Assembly: GCF_021390325.1 (NCBI RefSeq)
Contig: NZ_JAJUWU010000018.1
Span: 62,001 to 126,000 of the forward strand
Reading direction: 5' to 3'
Length of the DNA stretch: 64,000 nucleotides
DNA from: Jiella avicenniae
Lineage (GTDB): Bacteria > Pseudomonadota > Alphaproteobacteria > Rhizobiales > Rhizobiaceae
This document shows positions 48,116 to 54,903 of this stretch, one piece after another. Numbering within the stretch: the first letter of the stretch is position 1; each line of letters opens with the position of its first letter. The position numbers and the translations under genes were made by a program. Below the pieces are notes generated by a model that saw only the letters and a list, made by a program, of their open reading frames with translations, ran no database searches and was not told the origin of the DNA.

Positions 48116-49435
48116 TCACTTCGGATAGCCGGCCCGGCTCATCTCGCGCTCGGCGATCGCCTGGCTCTGCTTCAGCGCCTGGTCGACCGTCGCCGAACCG
48201 GAGAGCGCCGCGGCCATCTGCTGGCCGACCGCGGTACCGATGCCCTGGAACTCCGGGATCGCCGCGAACTGCAGGCCGTAATAGGGCTTGTCGTCGGTCG
48301 GCGAGGGATCGGCATGCTGGATGGCGTTCAGGGTCGCCTCGGCGAAGGGCGCGGCTTCGGTGTATTTCGAGTTCTCGTAGAGCGAGGTGCGGGTGCCCGG
48401 AGGCACGTTCGCCCAACCTTCCTTCTCGGCGACGAGTTCGAGATATTCCTTCGAGGTCGCCCAGGAGATGAAGGTCTGCGCGGCTTCCGCCTTCTGCGAG
48501 GAGTTCGGGATCGCCAGCGACCACGCCCACAGCCAGTTGAAGCCGTCGTTCGGGCAGCCCTCGACGCCGCAGGGCGCCGGCGCGAAGCCGACCTTGTCCG
48601 GCACCTGGCTCTGCTTGGGATCGGTGACGAAGGAGGCGGCGACTGACGCGTCCATCCACATGCCGCACTTGCCCTGGCCGAAGAGCTGCAGGTTCTCGTT
48701 GAAGCCGTTCGATGCGGCGCCCGGAGGGCCGTATTTCTGCATCAGGTCGACATAGAGGGTGACGGCCTTCTTCCAGCCTTCCGACTCGAACTGGGGCTTC
48801 CAGTCGGCGTCGAAGTAATTGGCGCCGAACTCGCGGGCCATGTTGCCGAGGAAGGCCATGTTCTCGCCCCAGCCCGGCTTGCCGCGCAGGCAGATGCCGT
48901 AGATTCCGGCATCCTTGTCGGTCACCTTCTCCGCGGCCTCCGCGATGAAGTCCCAGGTCGGCTTTTCGGGCATGGTCAGCCCGGCCTTCTCGAACAGGTC
49001 CTTGCGGTAGAGCGTCAGCACGCTCTCGGCATAGAACGGCGCGGCATAGAGCTTGCCGTCGGAGGACAGGGCCGAACGGATCGCCGGGATCAGGTCGTCC
49101 ATGTCGTAGCCGTCGCCCAGCCCGTCGAGCGGCTTCAGCCACTCCTGCTTGGCCCAGATCGGGACCTCGTAGGTGCCGATGGTCATGACGTCGAACTGGC
49201 CGCCGCCGGTGGCGATGTCGGTAGTGACGCGCTGGCGAAGGATGTTCTCCTCCAGCGTCACCCAGTTCACCTTGATGTCCGGATGCGCCTTTTCGAATTC
49301 GGGCGTCAGGCCCTGCATGCGGATCATGTCGGAGTTGTTGACGGTGCCGATCGTCAGCGTCGTCTGCGCCTCGGCGGACGTCGCCGCGACGGCGATCAGC
49401 GCGCAAGCGCTCGCCGTCAGCATGGAAAATCTCAT
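48116..49435 (-). CDS. smoE: Polyol ABC transporter substrate-binding protein (SmoE-like)
   Basis: A 439-residue periplasmic receptor with a Sec signal (MRFSMLTASACALIAVAATS, cleavage near AEAQ). The mature part begins TTLTIGTVNNSDMIRMQGLT, with GQFDVMTIGTYEVPIWAKQ, RGKPGWGENMAFLGNMAREF and CGMWMDASVAASF, as in mannitol/sorbitol-binding SmoE/MtlE. GGGAGG supports the start at 49435. Two cysteines in APCGVEGCPND may form a disulfide. It is the first structural gene of the Smo-like operon, under the adjacent SorC-type regulator. Confidence 0.92.
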   Translation of the reverse strand: MRFSMLTASACALIAVAATSAEAQTTLTIGTVNNSDMIRMQGLTPEFEKAHPDIKVNWVTLEENILRQRVTTDIATGGGQFDVMTIGTYEVPIWAKQEWLKPLDGLGDGYDMDDLIPAIRSALSSDGKLYAAPFYAESVLTLYRKDLFEKAGLTMPEKPTWDFIAEAAEKVTDKDAGIYGICLRGKPGWGENMAFLGNMAREFGANYFDADWKPQFESEGWKKAVTLYVDLMQKYGPPGAASNGFNENLQLFGQGKCGMWMDASVAASFVTDPKQSQVPDKVGFAPAPCGVEGCPNDGFNWLWAWSLAIPNSSQKAEAAQTFISWATSKEYLELVAEKEGWANVPPGTRTSLYENSKYTEAAPFAEATLNAIQHADPSPTDDKPYYGLQFAAIPEFQGIGTAVGQQMAAALSGSATVDQALKQSQAIAEREMSRAGYPK

Positions 49436-49456
49436 GGAAGCCTCCCAGCTCTGAGA

Positions 49457-49470
49457 TGAGCATTTGTTCA
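49457..49470. promoter_or_regulatory. Candidate SorC/SmoC operator upstream of smoE
   Basis: TGAGCATTTGTTCA is an imperfect 14-bp palindrome (TGAnCAnnTGnTCA) 22 bp before the smoE start. TGAACA-TGTTCA-like palindromes are usual for SorC-family regulators. A TTGACA hexamer (minus strand, 49504-49509) further upstream could be the -35 box, which would place the operator in the early transcribed region. Confidence 0.45.
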
Positions 49471-49704
49471 ATGGCGGGGCAAAACTTCACCGTCGGCGTT
49501 CGAATGTCAATCGAATTCCATGCCGCAGTGCAGCAGCCCGAACCCTCGACGCTCTGCAGAAGGAGGGAACCAGAGCCGCCGGTCACATGCAATCCTGCGG
49601 TGCAAAAGAACCCTGGTGCGCCCGCGAAGATTTCGGCCATGCGCCGGCATGGCCCCCCGCGCCCGCGCGTTTCTCGCGAAGGACACGGATACTTTGGGAG
49701 GGGG

Positions 49705-50658
49705 TCAGCCCAGCAGCCGCTCGGCCGTCGCCTCGTCGGTGATCAGACCGCTGATCAGCCCGCCCGTCGCCGCGGCGCGGATCGCCGAGGTCTTGGCCGG
49801 TCCCATGGCGACGGCGACCACCTCGCCCCTGTCGGTCGACGGGATCGGCGCGCTCGCCACCCGCTCGTTGAAGCGGCAGTCGATCACCCGGCCGGACGCG
49901 TCGAACACCCAGCCGACGATCTCGCCGGCGGCGCCCTGGCGCTCGAGATCGACACGCTCCTCCGCGGTGATGAAGCCGTCGAGGACGAGCGGCGCATTGG
50001 CCGAGATCTCGCCGACGCCGACGAAGGTGACCTCGGCCCTGGCGGCGAGCTGCAGGGTCCTCTCGACCACCTTCTGCTGGTGCAGGAGCTGGCGCTCCTC
50101 CGGCGTCGAGACGACCACCGGCAGCGGCATCGGATAATGCGGCGCCTTCACCTGGTCGGCCATCGAATAGATGACGTTGTAGACCGAGGCAGAACCGTCG
50201 GGAGCGATGTTGCCGGTCAGCGAGACGATGCGGTGCTGGGTCGCCGACATCGGCGGCAGATGCTCGACGGCGGCTCTGAGGGTGCGGCCGGTGCCGACGG
50301 CGAGGATGGTCGGGACCTCGCGCTTCAGCACCCGCTCCATCTCGGCCGCGCAGGCTTCCGCGATGCCGAGCGTCGTCGAGGCCGAGGCCCGGTCGGACGG
50401 CACCACCTCGCAGAATCTGAGGCCGAAGTGTGCTTTGAGGGCTTCGGAGCGTTCCAGGCAGGCGGCGATCGGATGGTCGATGCGAACCCGTACCAGCCCG
50501 GCCGAGACCGAATGGGAGACCAGCCGCTGGGCGGCCTGGCGGGAAATGCCGAGCTTGGCGGCGATCTGGTCCTGGGTGTTGCCGGCGACGTAATAGAGCC
50601 AGCCGGCCCTTGCCGCCTCGTCGAGCCGCGTCGTCGCCTCGTCCCGCATCTTTGCCAT
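49705..50658 (-). CDS. smoC: SorC/DeoR-type sugar-binding transcriptional regulator (SmoC-like)
   Basis: A 317-residue regulator with an N-terminal helix-turn-helix (about 10-60: YYVAGNTQDQIAAKLGISRQAAQRLVSHSV) and a C-terminal sugar-phosphate-binding domain (about 65-317) with ILAVGTGRTLRAAVEHLPPM, VSLTGNIAPDGSASVYNVIY and VGVGEISANAPLVLDGFIT. It precedes the Smo-like operon on the same strand, 269 bp from smoE, and should control it. The start ATG at 50658 has GGGAGG upstream. SmoC in Rhodobacter occupies the same position. Confidence 0.88.
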   Translation of the reverse strand: MAKMRDEATTRLDEAARAGWLYYVAGNTQDQIAAKLGISRQAAQRLVSHSVSAGLVRVRIDHPIAACLERSEALKAHFGLRFCEVVPSDRASASTTLGIAEACAAEMERVLKREVPTILAVGTGRTLRAAVEHLPPMSATQHRIVSLTGNIAPDGSASVYNVIYSMADQVKAPHYPMPLPVVVSTPEERQLLHQQKVVERTLQLAARAEVTFVGVGEISANAPLVLDGFITAEERVDLERQGAAGEIVGWVFDASGRVIDCRFNERVASAPIPSTDRGEVVAVAMGPAKTSAIRAAATGGLISGLITDEATAERLLG

Positions 50659-50915
50659 CGCCTGCCTGTCCTCCCAACCGGGGATGTGTAATGTGGGAGG
50701 GCGGGCACTGGCAAACGGTCGTCGCGGCGACCGGCGCGGCCATCCCACGGCGAGGTCGCCGTTGCGTCACGAGCCTGCCGAAAAGCTTGGCACGACGCGT
50801 CGTTCCGGCGCCGCAGCATGCACATTCCTTCATCAGACTCATCCAATTCGATCGGACGGCTTGATTTTTAGCCGAATGGCTTTCTCTTTGATTGGAAGCG
50901 TGACGGAGGTTGCCG

Positions 50916-52328
50916 GTGAATTCATTCGACGAGATGCTGACAGCGAACGACGAGGTGCGGGAGCCCTACGCCCGCTTCTACGAATGGTTCAGGGAACAGG
51001 ACGCGGACGCCCTCGGCGAAAAGGCCGGCGAGGCGGAAGCGTTCTTCCGGCGAACCGGCATCACCTTCAACGTCTATGGGCAGGAGGAAGCGGCCGAGCG
51101 GCTGATCCCCTTCGACCTCGTCCCCCGCATCATGGCCAAGGCCGAATGGGACAATCTCGCCGAAGGGATCGAACAGCGCGTCACCGCGCTCAACGCCTTT
51201 CTCGACGATCTCTACCACGATCAGGAGATCATCAAGGCCGGGATCGTGCCGGAACGGCTGATCACCGGCAACGAGGCGTTTCTGGAAGAGATGCGCGGCT
51301 TCCGTCCGCCCGGCGGCGTCTACACCCACATCATCGGCACCGACATCGTGCGCTGCGGCGAGAACGAGTTCTACGTTCTGGAAGACAACGCCCGGACCCC
51401 TTCCGGCGTCTCCTACATGATCGAGAACCGGGAAACGATGATGCAGATGTTTCCCGAGCTGTTCTCGCAGAACCGGGTGCGCCCGGTCGAGACCTATCCC
51501 CATCACTTGCGCCGCTCGCTGGCCGCCGTCGCGCCGCCGGCCTGCGAGGGCACGCCGACGATCGCCGTGCTGACCCCCGGCATCTACAATTCGGCCTTCT
51601 TCGAACACGCTTTCCTCGCCGACCAGATGGGGGTCGAGCTGATCGAGGGGTCGGACGTCGCCGAGATCGACGGGCGCATCCAGATGCGCACCACCGAGGG
51701 CTACAAGCCGATCGACGTGATCTATCGCCGGGTCGACGACGCCTTCCTCGATCCGAAGGTGTTCAACCCCGATTCCATGCTCGGCATCCCCGGCATCATG
51801 GAGGTCTACAAGAACGGCGGCATCACCATCGCCAACGCACCGGGCACGGGAATCTCGGACGACAAGGCGATCTACTCCTACATGCCGGAGATCGTCGAGT
51901 TCTATACCGGGGCGAAGGCCAAGCTGCAGAACGTGCCGACCTGGCGCTGCGCCGAGGACGACAGCCTGAAATACGTCCTCGACCATCTGGAAGAGCTGGT
52001 GGTCAAGGAGGTGCACGGCTCCGGCGGCTACGGCATGCTCGTCGGCCCGACCTCGACCCGCGAGGAGCGGGAGATTTTCGCCGAGAAGCTGAAGAAGCGG
52101 CCGACGAACTACATCGCCCAGCCGACCCTGGCGCTGTCCACCGTGCCGATCCTCGTCGACGGCGGGCTGGCGCCGCGCCACGTCGATCTTCGTCCCTTCG
52201 TCCTCGTCTCCGACAAGGTCCGGATCATTCCCGGCGGCCTCACCCGCGTCGCCCTCAAGGAGGGCTCCCTGGTGGTCAATTCCAGCCAGGGCGGCGGCAC
52301 CAAGGACACCTGGGTTTTGAGGGACTGA
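50916..52328 (+). CDS. Circularly permuted ATP-grasp protein (Anbu-associated)
   Basis: A 470-residue member of the circularly permuted ATP-grasp family (DUF404/DUF407), predicted to form peptide-like or amide bonds using ATP. Motifs: TFNVYGQEEAAERLIPFDLV, FLDDLYHDQEIIKAGIVPE, ENEFYVLEDNARTPSGVSYM (ED-x2-R-P-SG nucleotide-site region), VYKNGGITIANAPGTGISDDKAIYSYMP and LVVKEVHGSGGYGMLVGP. The GTG at 50916, six bases after GGAGG, is the preferred start; TTG two codons earlier is less likely. It is 3 bp from the alpha-E gene and in the same locus as an Anbu hydrolase, a conserved set proposed to make and process small peptides. Confidence 0.9.
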   Translation: MNSFDEMLTANDEVREPYARFYEWFREQDADALGEKAGEAEAFFRRTGITFNVYGQEEAAERLIPFDLVPRIMAKAEWDNLAEGIEQRVTALNAFLDDLYHDQEIIKAGIVPERLITGNEAFLEEMRGFRPPGGVYTHIIGTDIVRCGENEFYVLEDNARTPSGVSYMIENRETMMQMFPELFSQNRVRPVETYPHHLRRSLAAVAPPACEGTPTIAVLTPGIYNSAFFEHAFLADQMGVELIEGSDVAEIDGRIQMRTTEGYKPIDVIYRRVDDAFLDPKVFNPDSMLGIPGIMEVYKNGGITIANAPGTGISDDKAIYSYMPEIVEFYTGAKAKLQNVPTWRCAEDDSLKYVLDHLEELVVKEVHGSGGYGMLVGPTSTREEREIFAEKLKKRPTNYIAQPTLALSTVPILVDGGLAPRHVDLRPFVLVSDKVRIIPGGLTRVALKEGSLVVNSSQGGGTKDTWVLRD

Positions 52329-52331
52329 GCG

Positions 52332-53285
52332 ATGGCACTTCTCGGACGCACCGCAAACGGCCTGTTCTGGATGTTCCGCTACATCGAGCGGGCCGAAAAC
52401 ACCGCCCGCCTGCTCGATGCCGGCCAGCGCATCGCCCTCACCAACCTGTCCGCCGAGCCCGACGAGTGGCAGTCGGTGCTGGTCTCGGCGGGGGTGGAAG
52501 CGGCCTATGCCGCCAAGTACCAGGAATACGACCCGGACACCGTCGTCGACTTCATGCTGTGCGACCGCGACAACCCGTCCAGCGTGCGCGCCTCGCTGGA
52601 AACCGCCCGCACCAACGGGCGGATGGTGCGCACGGCGCTCAGCCGCGAGCTCTGGGAGGCGGTGAACGAAAGCTGGCTCGTCATCCAGCGACGGCTCGCC
52701 TCGCCCGTGACGGCGCGGGAACTGCCTGCCGTGATCGACCTCGTCAAGCGGCAGGGCGCGCTCATCCGTGGCACCTTCCAGACGACGATGCTGCGCAACG
52801 AGATCTTCGATTTCTGCAATCTCGGCGCCTTCATCGAACGCGCCGACAACACCGCCCGCATCCTCGACGTGAAATACTGGCTGCTGTTGCCCGAGCACAG
52901 CCAGGTGGGTTCGGCTCTCGACAACTTCCAATGGCGTTCGATCCTGAGATCCGTCTCCGCCCACCGCTCCTATGCCTGGGAGTATGACGGCGAATACCGG
53001 GCGGTGAACATCATCGACTTCCTGATGCTCAATCGCCGCATGCCCCGGTCGCTCGCCTATTGCTACACGGTGATCGAGGAGAGCCTGAAATATCTCAACC
53101 GCAACTACGAAGTCCGCCACCCGTGCTTCGAGACCGCGACCGAGATCAACCAGCGGCTTTCCGACGCGAGCGTGCGCCAGACCATCGACGGTGGCCTGCA
53201 CGAGTTCATCGAGGCGTTCATTCGCGACAACAATCGCCTCGCCCAGGAGATCGGCCAGAACTACCGCTTCTATCCAACTGCCTGA
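52332..53285 (+). CDS. Alpha-E domain protein (DUF403, Anbu-associated)
   Basis: A 317-residue all-helical protein of the alpha-E family (DUF403). It begins LLGRTANGLFWMFRYIERAENTARLLDAGQRI, the strongly conserved opening, and has NPSSVRASLETARTNGRMVRTALS and FIERADNTARILDVKYWLLL, a repeat of the first motif. No catalytic residues are known; it always accompanies ATP-grasp partners and probably forms a complex with them. It starts 3 bp after the ATP-grasp stop. Only the C-terminal 331-bp gap separates it from the Anbu gene, where a transglutaminase-like peptidase gene is usual. Confidence 0.92.
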   Translation: MALLGRTANGLFWMFRYIERAENTARLLDAGQRIALTNLSAEPDEWQSVLVSAGVEAAYAAKYQEYDPDTVVDFMLCDRDNPSSVRASLETARTNGRMVRTALSRELWEAVNESWLVIQRRLASPVTARELPAVIDLVKRQGALIRGTFQTTMLRNEIFDFCNLGAFIERADNTARILDVKYWLLLPEHSQVGSALDNFQWRSILRSVSAHRSYAWEYDGEYRAVNIIDFLMLNRRMPRSLAYCYTVIEESLKYLNRNYEVRHPCFETATEINQRLSDASVRQTIDGGLHEFIEAFIRDNNRLAQEIGQNYRFYPTA

Positions 53286-53616
53286 CGGAGCCGTGGCGGC
53301 CCTGCCGGCACGATCCCGATCCGCCCCCCGCCGCGGCGGGGAACCGTCCCATGGCCCGGTGGCGCGCGGTCGGTCGCGTCACCAAGTGCCGGTTCGTCCT
53401 CCCGGGGGTGCCGCCGGCGAGACTGCCGACCGATTCCCGATCAGCTTGCAATGGGAGGTGCCGGACGGTTGCCGCGAACTTATGACGCAGTTTCGCCGCA
53501 GATGTCGAAAAGGTTCCGGGCAAGTCCGATCGGTTAGTTGTCACCGGGCTTTTTTTGGTCGAATGATCGCCCCGAGCGGGGACGATGTTCTCTGCGGTGC
53601 GGGGCAACTGACTTCG
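53286..53616. other. Gap in the Anbu locus where a transglutaminase gene is expected
   Basis: This 331-bp stretch has no recognisable gene; its open frames are arginine/proline-rich GC noise with no transglutaminase Cys-His-Asp pattern. A perfect 16-bp palindrome, CCCCGCCGCGGCGGGG, at 53326-53341 may form the 3' stem of the upstream operon. The right half carries a candidate promoter for the Anbu gene (annotated separately). Confidence 0.55.
53538..53567 (+). promoter_or_regulatory. Candidate sigma-70-type promoter of the Anbu gene
   Basis: TTGTCA (53538-53543) resembles a -35 box and AATGAT (53562-53567) a -10 box, 18 bp apart, about 50 bp before the Anbu ATG. The spacer contains a run of seven T (53550-53556), rare at this GC content. 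If used, the hydrolase is expressed separately from the ATP-grasp/alpha-E pair. Confidence 0.4.
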
Positions 53617-54348
53617 ATGACCTATTGCGTCGGGCTTCTGGTGGAACGCGGCCTGGTGTTCATGTCCGACACGCGGACGAATGCCGGCCTCGACAACATT
53701 TCCGTCGTTTCGAAAATGAAGACCTGGGAGGTGCCCGGCGAGCGGTTCCTGTGCCTGCTCTCGGCCGGCAATCTGGCGACGACCCAGGCGACCGTGTCCC
53801 TGCTCGACGAGCGCAAGCTGGCGCCGGCCGAGCGGCAGCCGAGCATCCTCACCCAGCCGTCGATGTTCCAGACGGCGACCCTGATCGGCGAGACGGTCAA
53901 GGAAGTGATCTCCGGCAGCGCTCAGGGCGGCCAGAGCGCCGACGCCGTGTTCTCCGCCTCCTTCATCCTCGGCGGCCAGATCAAGGGCGGGCGCCCGCGC
54001 CTGTTCATGATCTATCCGGAAGGCAACTTCATCGAGGCGGGCCGCGACAATCCGTTCTTCCAGATCGGCGAGCACAAATACGGCCGGCCGATCATCATCC
54101 GGACCTACGAGCCGGAGATGTCGCTCGAGGACTGCGCCAAGCTGCTGCTCGTCTCCTTCGATTCGACCATCAAGTCGAACCTGTCCGTCGGCCTGCCGAT
54201 CGACATGCAGTTCTACGAGAAGGACAGTTTCGTCAAAGGCTATCGCCGGCGCTTCGATGCCAAGGACGAATACTACCGGACGGTCTCGGACGGCTGGTCC
54301 GACGCGCTGAAGAGCGCCTTCGACGCCCTGCCCGCCTTCGAGCGGTGA
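53617..54348 (+). CDS. Anbu proteasome-like Ntn hydrolase
   Basis: A 243-residue Ntn-fold hydrolase of the bacterial Anbu (ancestral beta-subunit, COG3484) family. After removal of Met1 the expected nucleophile is Thr2 (MTYCVGLLVERGLVFMSDTR); Asp17-region SDTRTNAG and the VSKMKTWE lysine complete the usual active site, and FLCLLSAGNLATTQATVSLL follows. Anbu forms open-ring or helical assemblies; its substrate is not established. The frame is open upstream, but homology and Ntn processing require the ATG at 53617. It lies downstream of ATP-grasp and alpha-E genes, its regular partners, but the transglutaminase partner is absent. Confidence 0.93.
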   Translation: MTYCVGLLVERGLVFMSDTRTNAGLDNISVVSKMKTWEVPGERFLCLLSAGNLATTQATVSLLDERKLAPAERQPSILTQPSMFQTATLIGETVKEVISGSAQGGQSADAVFSASFILGGQIKGGRPRLFMIYPEGNFIEAGRDNPFFQIGEHKYGRPIIIRTYEPEMSLEDCAKLLLVSFDSTIKSNLSVGLPIDMQFYEKDSFVKGYRRRFDAKDEYYRTVSDGWSDALKSAFDALPAFER

Positions 54349-54452
54349 CGTACGCGCCGCTCTGAATTCGTCACGCATCCGTGGCCTTTGCGACGAAGAC
54401 CGCGTGGCTCCCGATTTGCCGTTCAGGTTGAAATCGCATATATTGCAGGAGC

Positions 54453-54480
54453 GGAGACCGGAGCGTGAACTCCGGCCTCC
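54453..54480. terminator. Stem-loop after Anbu / after the small minus-strand ORF
   Basis: In minus-strand RNA an 11-bp stem forms (GGAGGCCGGAG / CTCCGGTCTCC, one G-U pair) around TTCACG; in plus-strand RNA the same stem has an A-C mismatch and is followed by TTT. It lies 104 bp after the Anbu stop and 6 bp after the stop of the small ORF, so it could end either transcript. Confidence 0.5.
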
Positions 54481-54485
54481 TTTGC

Positions 54486-54575
54486 TTAGGTGATGATTTG
54501 GACCCGGATTTCCAGCTCCCAGCCGGTCCGGGTCCTCTTCACTCTAAGCACGACGGTCCATGGAATCATCCACAT
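54486..54575 (-). CDS. Possible small protein (29 codons), unknown
   Basis: An ATG at 54575 with AAGGAG eight bases upstream opens a 29-residue frame ending in TAA directly before a strong stem-loop. The peptide (MWMIPWTVVLRVKRTRTGWE followed by LEIRVQIIT) alternates hydrophobic and charged residues, suggesting beta strands, with three tryptophans. I do not recognise it. Ribosome-binding site, frame and 3' stem together are the only support; no homology can be claimed. Confidence 0.35.
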   Translation of the reverse strand: MWMIPWTVVLRVKRTRTGWELEIRVQIIT

Positions 54576-54835
54576 CTCCGTCACTCCTTCGAGGGCAAAG
54601 CCGTTGCCTCGGCCGCGGTGGCTCATCCTCCGCGGTCCGCGGGCTGGGACGCGGCGCTGCTTCTGCCCTCGCTACATTGGTATTCTCCGCCTTGAAGTTG
54701 CACAAGATGACGGATGAAACCGTCAGGCCGAACATGCCCGCCGTGTTTCCGAGATTGCCGGGCAGTTTTCCCGCTGTCATCGCGCGTCTCTGTAGCAACG
54801 CGTCGGCAAGACCCCTTCCGTTCATTTCAACGACG

Positions 54836-54870
54836 TGAAAAAGGCGCCCGCGGTGTCCCGCGAGCGCCTT
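54836..54870 (-). terminator. Rho-independent terminator of the L,D-transpeptidase gene
   Basis: A 13-bp stem (AAGGCGCTCGCGG / CCGCGGGCGCCTT, one G-U pair) with a GACA loop is followed by TTTTT on the minus strand, 33 bp after the transpeptidase stop. This is the best intrinsic terminator in the window. Confidence 0.85.
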
Positions 54871-54903
54871 CCGACGTGATGGCGATGGCTCGGCCGTTCG
54901 ACC

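Larger units (their letters stand above)
54349..54903. other. Long gap between Anbu and L,D-transpeptidase genes
   Basis: This 555-bp gap between convergent genes contains a possible 29-codon gene on the minus strand, a strong stem-loop at 54453-54480 and the transpeptidase terminator. There is also a GGACCCGG/CCGGGTCC inverted repeat around 54499-54535. Longer open frames on either strand do not look like proteins. The purpose of the region between 54576 and 54835 is unclear. Confidence 0.5.

Noticed and set aside
49583-50842. 419-codon frame overlapping the SorC-type regulator
   Set aside because: Same strand, shifted frame, Arg-rich; the smoC frame carries the real helix-turn-helix and sugar domain.
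53191-53616. In-frame upstream extension of the Anbu gene
   Set aside because: Anbu needs Thr2 exposed after Met1; the extension is Arg/Pro-rich and overlaps the alpha-E gene.
53286-53616. Remnant of a transglutaminase gene in the Anbu locus
   Set aside because: All three plus-strand frames were read; none shows the Cys-His-Asp pattern or any similar segment.
54421-54500. Possible tRNA or known small RNA after Anbu
   Set aside because: A strong stem is present but no cloverleaf, T-loop or anticodon pattern; treated as a terminator-like stem.
54544-54825. 93-codon minus-strand frame in the 555-bp gap
   Set aside because: No ribosome-binding site, mostly Arg/Pro/Asp, and it overlaps the better-supported 29-codon frame.
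54560-54838. 92-codon plus-strand frame in the same gap
   Set aside because: No ribosome-binding site or protein-like features; stops right at the transpeptidase terminator.
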